From the NCBI RefSeq assembly GCF_006516955.1, contig NZ_VHLG01000023.1, positions 1 to 34,228 of the forward strand: 34,228 bases of DNA, read 5' to 3'. A program made the position numbers and the translations under genes. Positions within the stretch are counted from its first letter, which is position 1. Every line of letters begins with the position of its first letter. This DNA comes from Martelella alba (GTDB lineage Bacteria; Pseudomonadota; Alphaproteobacteria; Rhizobiales; Rhizobiaceae). The notes under the pieces are model-generated. The model was given only the letters and a program-made list of their open reading frames with translations, was not told the origin of the DNA and did not search any database. This document shows, one piece after another, positions 17,133-24,122 of the stretch.

Positions 17133-18134
17133 ATGCTTGACCTCAATCCGCGTTCCTTTCTGAAATCTCTGTTGCGCGGGGCCATGCCTCTCGTCATTGC
17201 CACGGGTGCACTGGCCAGCACGGCTCTCGCCGATGATGCCGCCGGCAAGAAAGTCATCTTCCTCGGCGCCGATGACATCTGCGAATACTGCGCTGCCTAT
17301 AATGATGCGCTGCGCCTCTATGCCAAGGATGCCGATCTTGATCTCGAAGTCGTCACCAACAAGTTTGATGCCGCCCAGCAGGCGACCCAGATCACCCAGG
17401 CCATTGCCAAGAAGCCTGATCTGATCCTGCTCTGGACCATCGACGGCACGGCGCTTTTTCCCTCCATGCGCAAGATCGGCCAGGCCGGAATTCCACTGCT
17501 CCTGACCGACGTTCAGCCCGATGCTGCACATGATGACCTCTGGATCTCCTACAGCGGCGCCAATTATGAAGGCGAAGGCCGAGAAGCCGCAGACCTTATG
17601 CTCGAAACCTTCAAGGCGAAGGGCCTCGGCGAGGAAGGCGACGTCATCATGATCACCGGCATTGTCGGCCAGGCTCAGACCATGTCACGCTACAAGGGCT
17701 TTTCTGAGCGCCTCGCCGAAATCGCCCCCGGCATCAATATTGTCGCGCAGCAACCCGGCAACTGGGATACGGGCACCGCGATGGATGCCGCATCGGGCCT
17801 GCTGACAAAATATGGCAGCACAATCAAGGGCATTTATTCCGATGAGGATGTCATGATGAAGGGTGTCGTCGCCGCCGCCGATCGTGCTGGTGTCGATGTC
17901 ACCAAACTCGCCATGGTTTCCGTTGGCTGCGAACCGGCCGGTGTCGAGCTGCTGAAACAGGGCAAGCTTGATGCAACCCTTGGCCAGGCCCCTGCCGATG
18001 AGGCACGCTATGCCATCGACAGCATTGTGAATTACTTCAACGGAGCGAAGCTCGAAAAAAGCGTCTACACGCCCATGCCGATCGCCCGCAAGGCCAATGG
18101 CGGCGCCGAGTGCAAGCCCTGGGATCAGTTCTGA
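17133..18134 (+). CDS. Periplasmic substrate-binding protein of the ribose-type ABC transporter
   Basis: A 333-residue protein of the Peripla_BP_4 (RbsB-like) fold. A signal peptide is present: basic N-terminus (FLKSLLRGAMPLVIATGALA) with cleavage probably after ALA near residue 33. The mature protein begins with KKVIFLGADDICEYCAAYND, followed by the typical QATQITQAIAKKPDLILLW and GREAADLMLE. The two close cysteines in CEYC plus two further cysteines (VGCEPAG, AECKPWDQF) are unusual for a periplasmic sugar-binding protein and could form disulfides. The ATG at 17133 has AGGGGAA upstream. It is the last gene of the operon, followed by a strong terminator. The ligand is not identifiable. Confidence 0.9.
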   Translation: MLDLNPRSFLKSLLRGAMPLVIATGALASTALADDAAGKKVIFLGADDICEYCAAYNDALRLYAKDADLDLEVVTNKFDAAQQATQITQAIAKKPDLILLWTIDGTALFPSMRKIGQAGIPLLLTDVQPDAAHDDLWISYSGANYEGEGREAADLMLETFKAKGLGEEGDVIMITGIVGQAQTMSRYKGFSERLAEIAPGINIVAQQPGNWDTGTAMDAASGLLTKYGSTIKGIYSDEDVMMKGVVAAADRAGVDVTKLAMVSVGCEPAGVELLKQGKLDATLGQAPADEARYAIDSIVNYFNGAKLEKSVYTPMPIARKANGGAECKPWDQF

Positions 18135-18156
18135 TCCTGCGACCGTCCTAAATGAT

Positions 18157-18188
18157 AAGAGGCGCTCCGTTTGTCCGGAGCGCCTCTT
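18157..18188. terminator. Strong bidirectional intrinsic terminator
   Basis: A perfect 13-base stem, AAGAGGCGCTCCG and CGGAGCGCCTCTT, around a six-base loop, lies 22 bp past the binding-protein stop codon. A-rich sequence precedes it and the gene on the other strand (AraC type, ending at 18226) converges on it, so it can serve both directions. Confidence 0.85.
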
Positions 18189-18225
18189 GCCGTTGAAGCC
18201 TGTCCGGACTGCGACAATCCGGCGT

Positions 18226-19206
18226 TCAGAGCAGGGATTTGGGCGTTACGCCGAATTCTTTCTTGAAGGAGCGCCCAAAGTGGGAAAGGTCGTTGAAACC
18301 GAAATCCAGTGCGGCATCGGTGATGCTGCGGACCCGGCGTTCGGAAATGGCAGAATAGGCCGCCTGCAACCGACGTGTCTGCAACCATCCCATCGGCGTC
18401 GTGCCAGTTTCAGCAAACAGCCGGCACAGGGTTCTGACGGAAACATTCTGTTCCCTTGCAACCTGCTGCAGTGTCAACGAACTGTCTGCCATATGCGCGT
18501 TCAGATAACGTTTGATCTGCTCGATCTTTGAGCGGCTAGCCGCACCGTCGGCAGCAGTGTCGCCGGTTCCCTGCCTGACGGCAGCTGCGATCATGTCCAG
18601 CATGGATGGGCTGAGCTGCAGCAGTACATCACTTTCAACCGACGTTGCCAGATTGTGAGCTTCGCCAAGAAGGGTGCCGAGCAACTTGCCAAAGGGCGAA
18701 CCACCGGACAGGATCACACCGCCCAGCCGGTCAACATCAACCAGCCGCGAAGATGCGATCGGCCGCGGGATCCGCATCAAGATCGAGCGATACGCCTGAT
18801 CATAACTATAGCTGTAGGGCCTGCCGGAATCATAAAGCAGAATGTCGCCAGCGCGATGCATGACCGAATTGCCGTTCTGCTCAAACCGGCCTTCGCCGGA
18901 AACCATAAAGGAAACGAAAAAATCGTCACGCGGACCACGTCGGACATCGAAGGCTTTGCGTTCATAAGTAATGCCGGTGGATGAAACATCGCTGATTTCC
19001 GTGGTTCCGAATTCCTGCGTCCTGAGACTGGCATTGAAGCCGGAAACCGAGCTGACACGGCCACTGCAAGGCGCATAGGTGCGGTAGACCAGCTCATGCC
19101 AATAGTCGAAGCGCTCACCGGCGCTGATATCCCTCGTCGAAAATTGCTTTTCCATGACGCCTGCCTGTCTGGCTTCAACCTCTGACATATGTGACGCAAG
19201 TTTCAT
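18226..19206 (-). CDS. AraC-family transcriptional regulator
   Basis: A 326-residue protein with an AraC_binding_2-like (FeaR-type) N-terminal domain and a C-terminal AraC helix-turn-helix pair. Residues from about 228 read KIEQIKRYLNAHMADSSL and LTLQQVAREQNVSVRTLCRL (first helix-turn-helix), then DAALDFGFNDLSHFGRSFKK and FGVTPKSLL (second). It lies between the ribose-type ABC operon (convergent, separated by a terminator) and the arginase/EthD genes (divergent), and the promoters of both contain TGGCA direct repeats 21 bp apart, so it is the leading candidate regulator of both. The start is uncertain: ATGs at 19206, 19188 and 19155 all lack a strong ribosome-binding site. FeaR-like relatives activate amine or aromatic catabolism; the effector here is unknown. 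Confidence 0.88.
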   Translation of the reverse strand: MKLASHMSEVEARQAGVMEKQFSTRDISAGERFDYWHELVYRTYAPCSGRVSSVSGFNASLRTQEFGTTEISDVSSTGITYERKAFDVRRGPRDDFFVSFMVSGEGRFEQNGNSVMHRAGDILLYDSGRPYSYSYDQAYRSILMRIPRPIASSRLVDVDRLGGVILSGGSPFGKLLGTLLGEAHNLATSVESDVLLQLSPSMLDMIAAAVRQGTGDTAADGAASRSKIEQIKRYLNAHMADSSLTLQQVAREQNVSVRTLCRLFAETGTTPMGWLQTRRLQAAYSAISERRVRSITDAALDFGFNDLSHFGRSFKKEFGVTPKSLL

Positions 19207-19237
19207 GCCAAAACACTACGGTTTATTGAGATTGGCA
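19206..19237. promoter_or_regulatory. TGCCAA/TTGGCA inverted repeat next to the AraC start, possible autoregulatory site
   Basis: TGCCAA at 19206-19211 and TTGGCA at 19232-19237 are inverted copies of the TGGCA core seen in the two proposed AraC operators. If the AraC protein starts at 19188 or 19155, this lies in its own promoter or leader. The motif is short and the evidence weak. Confidence 0.3.
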
Positions 19238-19588
19238 TACCTTAACGCTAGCAGGAGCGACGGCCTGCCTAGCTGCCTGACAAATTTCGTCGAATTCGGC
19301 GGCAACTGGAAGGTTAGTCTCTGCCGCGCCCCCTCCAGGAAGAGTAAGCAGAAGAGATTGACAACCCAGATGATCAAAGTTGAGGCAATATGGCGCGGGG
19401 TCAGTCGGCGTCCGTTCGCGCGAGAGGAGAGGCGATCTGGCACGAAACGGCGACAATCTGGCAACTGAGCACAAATTCGATGCCGCGCTTGCCGCTATCC
19501 TGCCTTCTCATTGCTGTTCGACGCTAACCGGGAACCGTTATCAAGACTATCCGGCTTGGCCGACAAGACTGAGGTGAAGGACCAACCA
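19238..19588. other. Intergenic region between AraC gene and arginase-family gene
   Basis: About 350 bp without a credible gene; the short open frames here have no initiation signals and no recognisable product. It contains the 21-bp-spaced repeat at 19435-19463 and must hold the promoter of the arginase-family gene. A GAAGGA ribosome-binding site lies just before the ATG at 19589. Confidence 0.6.
19435..19463 (+). promoter_or_regulatory. Direct repeat ATCTGGCA x2 at 21-bp spacing, candidate AraC-family operator
   Basis: ATCTGGCA is found at 19435-19442 and 19456-19463, exactly 21 bp start to start, about 125 bp before the arginase-family ATG. It shares TGGCA and the 21-bp phase with the pair at 13479/13500 before the ABC operon. 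Combined consensus: [TA]T[TC]TGGCA-like, with the first two bases variable. Confidence 0.6.
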
Positions 19589-20470
19589 ATGACCGAAGCC
19601 AGTTCAAAGACCCTGCGCCTGCTCATGCCCCAATGGCAGGGCGGCACACTACCCGCCTATCATTTCGGCGCCCAGATGCTGAACTTTCTGGCGCCCGTCA
19701 CCACAGGCGAAACAATCACCGTTCCGGTCGCAGCACCGTCCGGGGACGACCTTCCGGTTGAAGACGGTATTGTTGCCCGTACTGCCCTTTTGCAGCAGGC
19801 CGACGCCGCGGCCACCATTCTTTCCGAACAGTCCCCGGACCGTATCGTCGTCCTCGGCGGCGATTGCCTCGTCGACCTTGCCCCTTTCGCCTATCTGAGC
19901 GAACGACATGGCGACGATCTGGCGATCCTCTGGGTCGATTCCCATCCAGATATCCTGACGCCGGACCATTTTTCACACGCCCATGCCATGGTGCTCGGCA
20001 ATCTCCTCGGCAAAGGCGACAATGACTTTTCGTCCCGGGTCAAACACCCCGTCAAACCGCAGAATGTCATGTATGCTGGCCTTTACGACATGATGCCGCT
20101 GGAATGGAATTTCGTTCGGGGGAACGGCATGGCAATGGCCACGCCCGCAGAGCTTGCCGATTCAAGCGAGAAGGTGCTCGACTGGTTTCGATCGACCGGC
20201 GCCAGCCGTCTGGCCATCCATCTCGACCTCGATGTTCTGGATCCCAAATTCTTCCGCTCGCTCTATTTCAGCAACCCCTTGGATGCGCCGGGCGCATTCG
20301 GAGCAACACCGGAAGGCCGGATGACCATGGACCAGGTCACGCGCCTGCTGAATGATGTCGCCGCAGTTGCCGATATTGTCGGCCTCGGGATCGCGGAACA
20401 TCTTCCCTGGGACGCAATCGCATTGAAAAACATGCTGGAAAGCCTGCCTCTTATCGGCCAGACCGCCTGA
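19589..20470 (+). CDS. Arginase/agmatinase-family (ureohydrolase) protein with GGDC variant
   Basis: A 293-residue ureohydrolase-fold protein. Manganese-site motifs are mostly intact: WVDSHPD corresponds to the DxHxD motif and HLDLDVLDP to the DxDxxDP motif. The first motif is GGDCLVD where classical arginases have GGDHS, so the first metal-ligand His is Cys. Family members with GGDC exist, so this may define a subgroup with altered metal site or substrate instead of a dead enzyme. A HAHAM segment (residues near 132) may supply another ligand. The frame is open to 19511, but the ATG at 19589 has GAAGGA upstream. It probably hydrolyses a guanidino or formimidoyl compound; the substrate is not determined. 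It is followed by an EthD-domain gene. Confidence 0.85.
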   Translation: MTEASSKTLRLLMPQWQGGTLPAYHFGAQMLNFLAPVTTGETITVPVAAPSGDDLPVEDGIVARTALLQQADAAATILSEQSPDRIVVLGGDCLVDLAPFAYLSERHGDDLAILWVDSHPDILTPDHFSHAHAMVLGNLLGKGDNDFSSRVKHPVKPQNVMYAGLYDMMPLEWNFVRGNGMAMATPAELADSSEKVLDWFRSTGASRLAIHLDLDVLDPKFFRSLYFSNPLDAPGAFGATPEGRMTMDQVTRLLNDVAAVADIVGLGIAEHLPWDAIALKNMLESLPLIGQTA

Positions 20471-20546
20471 AGAGGCGCGGAGATCGCGACTGGAGCGGCC
20501 ATGCAGCCCCGCATGCAGGATATAAACAACAAGACTGGAGAACATA

Positions 20547-20894
20547 ATGTACACTGTGGCATTCATCATGAAGCGCAAACCCGGCATGAGTCTGGAAGAG
20601 TTTCTGGCCTATTACAAAGACCGTCACGGCCCGCGCATGGTCGAGCTGATCAAGGATGAAGGCCTGATCTCCTACGATCATTTTCCCGTCGATGTCGAAA
20701 TAACGGATGGCCGTTACGTCGCAAAGGATGGGCCGGCCTATGATGCAATTTCTGTCTATACGTTCGAAACTCAGGAACAGGCCGAGAAATGCTGGGCTTT
20801 TCCGGACGTGATCACGGACAGCGAAGCCTTCATCGATTTTGAGACAATGGTTACGCTGCCGGCAGCACGTCGCAAGGTCTTCCCTCTCAGCTGA
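20547..20894 (+). CDS. EthD-domain protein (dimeric alpha-beta barrel)
   Basis: A 115-residue protein with the EthD family pattern: an N-terminal beta-strand YTVAFIMKRKPGMSLEEFLA, then YYKDRHGPRMVELI, where the YxxxHGP motif is the family hallmark, and a C-terminal DFETMVTLPAARRKVF. EthD proteins are small dimeric ferredoxin-like-fold proteins found in catabolic clusters; some are enzymes or helpers of oxygenases. GGAGAACATA precedes the ATG, a good ribosome-binding site. It lies 76 bp after the arginase-family gene in the same direction and is probably cotranscribed. Its exact role is unknown. Confidence 0.85.
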   Translation: MYTVAFIMKRKPGMSLEEFLAYYKDRHGPRMVELIKDEGLISYDHFPVDVEITDGRYVAKDGPAYDAISVYTFETQEQAEKCWAFPDVITDSEAFIDFETMVTLPAARRKVFPLS

Positions 20895-20907
20895 TCAGTC
20901 GGTCTCA

Positions 20908-20943
20908 GAACAGATAGCCCGCCTGCCGGCGGGCCATCTGTTC
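20908..20943. terminator. Long hairpin between EthD gene and broken MFS gene, likely bidirectional terminator
   Basis: GAACAGAT-A-GCCCGCC pairs with GGCGGGC-C-ATCTGTTC around the loop TGCC: 15 base pairs with one A/C mismatch. It starts 13 bp past the EthD stop and lies between two convergent genes. There is no T-run on either side. Confidence 0.6.
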
Positions 20944-20951
20944 GAGTGATC

Positions 20952-21703
20952 TCAGGGAAGCCTTATTGCGAGTGTTCTCGCGATACCGAAAAGGCCTGTG
21001 CCAGCTAGGGCGATCAACAAGCCGGAAAACACATAGAATGCTGTCTGGAAATTGGTTGCGGCGATCAGGAAGCCCATGGCGATCGCGGGAAAGGCGTTGG
21101 ATAAATAGCCGACAATGTAAAAATTGGAGATTAGCTTTGCGCGCCTGTGTGTTGCGGCGGCAGCGCTTGCCAAGCCGAGCGCACCGACAAATACAGCTCC
21201 ATAGACCATGGCCGCTAACGCCCATCAGCACCAGCAGCAAAGTGCCGTGCGTCTCGCCGGTTGTAAAGACAAGCAGGGGCTGAACGATGATCATACCCCA
21301 AAGTCCACCGGTAACTGCGTGGCGCGATCGCAGACGTCCACACAGCACCTGACCAACACCGGCAAAGACCTGGAAAATGGCGGACACCATGCCCGCCAGG
21401 CTGGCACCGGACAGCCCGTAGAGCCTTGCCCCCCAGATCCGCGCCGATCGCCATAACCATTGATCCTGACGTCCACGCCGTCACAACGGAAAGGCACGCC
21501 AGGATGAACAGCGGGTAGACCGTATTGACCTCATCCGTATTAGACACTTTCATCGCCAATGCTTAGCCACGGGCGCGATGATTGGGCCAGGATAAAGCGA
21601 GAAGCCTAGCGCCCACCACCATGGCGATCAATGCTATCAGAACAAAGGGAAACACGGTCGGCGCGAAATCCGTCGAAAGCGAAAAAGAGCCATCGGAACT
21701 GGA
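20952..21703 (-). pseudogene. MFS transporter, N-terminal half missing and frameshifted
   Basis: Three minus-strand frames must be joined to recover the sequence. From high to low coordinates: a TM6-like segment (FPFVLIALIAMVVGARLLAL) in the frame ending at 21563; MKVSNTDEVNTVYPLFILAC through MVMAIGADLGG in a second; then, past a run of six C at about 21429-21434, ARLYGLSGASLAGMVSAIF through LLVLMGVS in a third; and, after another shift near 21210, MVYGAVFVGALGLAS to the TGA at 20952. This is TM6 to TM12 of a 12-segment MFS pump. TM1-5 are gone; the TetR start at 21713 lies where they should be. Three frame breaks plus the deletion argue for real decay, although a C-run miscall could explain one of them. 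Confidence 0.75.
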
Positions 21704-21712
21704 TAGGAACGG

Positions 21713-22340
21713 ATGCCCAAAGGACCAAATACCCGCGGACCAAGCCGCGAAAAACGGACCCGTCAGGGCATTATTGCCGCAGCCCTGTCTCAGTTCACTC
21801 AAAATGGTTTTGCCGCAACGACGATGGAAGATATCTCACAGGAATGCAGTGGCGCCAAAGGCACGCTCTACCGCTATTTCGCGCGCAAGGAGGACCTGTT
21901 CCTCGCCATCGTCACTAATGTTGTCAGCGGCATCCTGAGAGAGGCACGGCAGATCCCGCAGGCGGAAGGCGAGACCGTGAAGGCCTATATCAAAAGCACC
22001 TTGCTGCCAGTCATGTATCTGACAGAGGCTTCGGGGCGTGGTGACATCGCGAGACTAGTGCTGACAGAAAGCCGTGCCTTTCCGGATCTGGCCCCCCCTC
22101 TATCGCGAATAAGTCTATCGACCATTCCGCGCGCATTTCGAGGCAGTTTTGCTTCAGGCGGCCGCGGCAAGAGAAATTCCGGAGGACGCGAATGCGAAAG
22201 AACTTTGCTATCTTCTCATTGCGCCCTTGTGGCTAGGGCTGGTCAACAATGGCATACTGGATCGTGACAACATGGTAGACGCCGGTGAACTGCTCAGCAG
22301 GCAGGTTGACCTCGTATTTGGCGTTTTAAACGCACCATAG
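21713..22340 (+). pseudogene. TetR-family regulator, frameshifted with in-frame stop
   Basis: The N-terminal TetR DNA-binding domain is intact: REKRTRQGIIAAALSQF, then NGFAATTMEDISQECSGAKG and TLYRYFARKEDLFLAI. The frame is lost in a run of six C near 22091-22096 (LAPP). Dropping one C restores LAPLYRE, but a TAA then follows before VYRPFRAHFEAVLLQ and the normal C-terminal REIPEDANAKELCYLL to GVLNAP, ending at 22340. So both a 1-nt insertion and a nonsense codon are needed, which makes it a pseudogene. A truncated product of about 130 residues with the DNA-binding domain could still be made. TAGGA precedes the ATG. It is divergent from, and presumably once repressed, the broken MFS gene. Confidence 0.78.
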
Positions 22341-22407
22341 TCCTCCCCCCGCCAGACCCTGCGAGCATTGCCATCGCTCTCGCCCAACCCAAAAGCCTGC
22401 CATCATT

Positions 22408-23787
22408 TCATTGGAAATCAGAAAGCGGACGGCAGAGGCCTGCGCTTCTGATCGCGGCCTCAAGCGCACGCGCCGTTGCGAGAAGCAATGCATCGCTGCC
22501 CTGACGTCCGACGAGCTGAACAGAGAGAGGCAAGCCGTTATCCATGCCGCAAGGCAAGGCTATGACGGGCCCGCCCAGGACATTGGCAAAGCCGTTCGGC
22601 CCCACATGTGACCAATGGCCGAAATTTGACCTGCCATTGCGTTCCACAAGCCTTGGCGCAGCCCCAATCGTCGTCGGCAGAAAAAGAATGTCACCGGGAC
22701 CGAGCAAGTTGTGGAACTCGGCGACAAGGGTGGCCTGACGCCGCTTGGCCAGAAGGTAGTCATCACCGGAAACCAGTGCGCCAAGGTGCAATTTGAGCCG
22801 TGCGTCCTGGCCGTAGAGCTCCGCCTGGGTGGCAAGGCGAGCGCGATGATAGGACCAGCTTTCGCAGGTGGCGATCACGGCTGCGATGGCATCCAGTTCC
22901 TCCAGCATGGGAAAACGGGCATCGCTGCGATGCAGGCCAATCATCTGCAACAAGGGCTCGACCTGATCGACCGCCGCTTTCTGTGCGCCAGACAGACGCT
23001 CGTCAAAGTCACGCAGACGCAGATAGCGGGCATTTTTCGGCAGGGATGACAAACCGTCAAAGAAACGACCGGCAACCTTCCCGGGCGAGACGATTGCGTC
23101 AAGCAGGAGGGCAACATCCTCCACCGTCCGCGCCATGGGGCCGACGGTGTCCATGCTTTCCGAAAGCGGCATCACGCCCTGTCGGCTGACCAAGTCGCGC
23201 GACGGCATCATTCCGACAATACCGTTGAAGGCTGCCGGCACGCGGATACTGCCCCCGGTGTCGGTGCCAAGAGCAGCAAAAACCTCGCGCGAGGCGACAG
23301 CAACCGCCGATCCTGAAGACGACCCACCCGGCGTATGTGCTACATTCCAGGGATTGCGGGCGTTCGGTGCGAGCGATTTCTCATCATGCGCACCGATGGC
23401 AAATTCATTCGTCGCCACCTTGCCCAGAAACACCGCCCCCTGCTCGCGCAGTCCGGCAACAGCGGTGGCATCACGCGCGGCAATACGATCGGCATATAGC
23501 CTAGAATGGCCCGTGCCGCGCATGCCAGCAACATCGATAATATCCTTGAAGGCGAGTGGGACGCCCGTGAGCGGCGTACATGTCTCCCGACGGCTCCGGC
23601 GCGCATCTGCCGCGTGGGCCATTTCCAATGCCGCATCCGGCATCAAGGTGATGAAGGCGGAAAGCTTCGGCTCCGAGGCCTCACAGCGTTTCAGGCAGGC
23701 TTCGGTCAATTCAACGGCAGAAACCGAACCTTCGGCCAGCGCGGTCGCTGCCTTCGCCAGCGTGTCTATCTCGGAAAGGATCGTCAT
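22408..23787 (-). CDS. Amidase-signature family enzyme
   Basis: A 459-residue amidase-signature enzyme (GatA/AtzE/amidase type), hydrolysing an amide to acid plus ammonia or amine. The Ser-cisSer-Lys triad is visible: Lys81 in LAFKD, Ser156 in TPGGSSSGSAVAVAS and Ser180 in LGTDTGGSIRVPAA, with the 24-residue Ser-Ser interval expected of the family. There is no signal peptide, so it is cytoplasmic. GAGGGG lies ten bases before the ATG at 23787. It is the last gene of the minus-strand cluster, 25 bp after a small 72-residue gene and downstream of a nitrilase and an ABC importer. It may take an amide from the same substrate as the nitrilase, or an amide side product of it. Exact substrate unknown. 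Confidence 0.92.
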   Translation of the reverse strand: MTILSEIDTLAKAATALAEGSVSAVELTEACLKRCEASEPKLSAFITLMPDAALEMAHAADARRSRRETCTPLTGVPLAFKDIIDVAGMRGTGHSRLYADRIAARDATAVAGLREQGAVFLGKVATNEFAIGAHDEKSLAPNARNPWNVAHTPGGSSSGSAVAVASREVFAALGTDTGGSIRVPAAFNGIVGMMPSRDLVSRQGVMPLSESMDTVGPMARTVEDVALLLDAIVSPGKVAGRFFDGLSSLPKNARYLRLRDFDERLSGAQKAAVDQVEPLLQMIGLHRSDARFPMLEELDAIAAVIATCESWSYHRARLATQAELYGQDARLKLHLGALVSGDDYLLAKRRQATLVAEFHNLLGPGDILFLPTTIGAAPRLVERNGRSNFGHWSHVGPNGFANVLGGPVIALPCGMDNGLPLSVQLVGRQGSDALLLATARALEAAIRSAGLCRPLSDFQ

Positions 23788-23812
23788 GACGGCATGCCCC
23801 TCACCTATGACG

Positions 23813-24031
23813 CTATTCAGCGACCGGGTTCATAGCGAAGTCGCCGCCGTCCGCAGCGGCTCGTCGGCGGATCAAGCGGATTTTTTCATCCATGTAGCCG
23901 AGTGCGGCTGAAAGCGCAGCACGATCTTGCGAATCCAGCCCGGTTGCACCAGCCTGCAGCAGCCGTTCGTCATAAGCGGAAGCCAACGTTTCTTGCTGTG
24001 GTGCCGTTGAGATCATCGGATCATTCTTCAT
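23813..24031 (-). CDS. Small 72-residue protein between nitrilase and amidase genes
   Basis: The ATG at 24031 follows AAAAGG at seven bases; the frame is open further upstream but those residues overlap the end of the nitrilase gene and have no signal. The protein is largely helical in appearance: LASAYDERLLQAGATGL, then SQDRAALSAALGYMDEKIRL and a basic IRRRAAADGG, ending NPVAE. There is no membrane segment. I do not recognise it. Its size and position directly before an amidase-signature gene recall small partner subunits such as AtzG or GatC, so a stabilising subunit of the amidase is a reasonable guess, unproven. It lies 91 bp after the nitrilase and 25 bp before the amidase. Confidence 0.6.
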   Translation of the reverse strand: MKNDPMISTAPQQETLASAYDERLLQAGATGLDSQDRAALSAALGYMDEKIRLIRRRAAADGGDFAMNPVAE

Positions 24032-24122
24032 CGGAAGGCCTTTTATTCCCTCAAGAGAGGACGCGAAAAGCGGCCCGCTCTGGCGCCCATAGTCCAGAGC
24101 GGCGCGCAGACGCAGACTGTGA

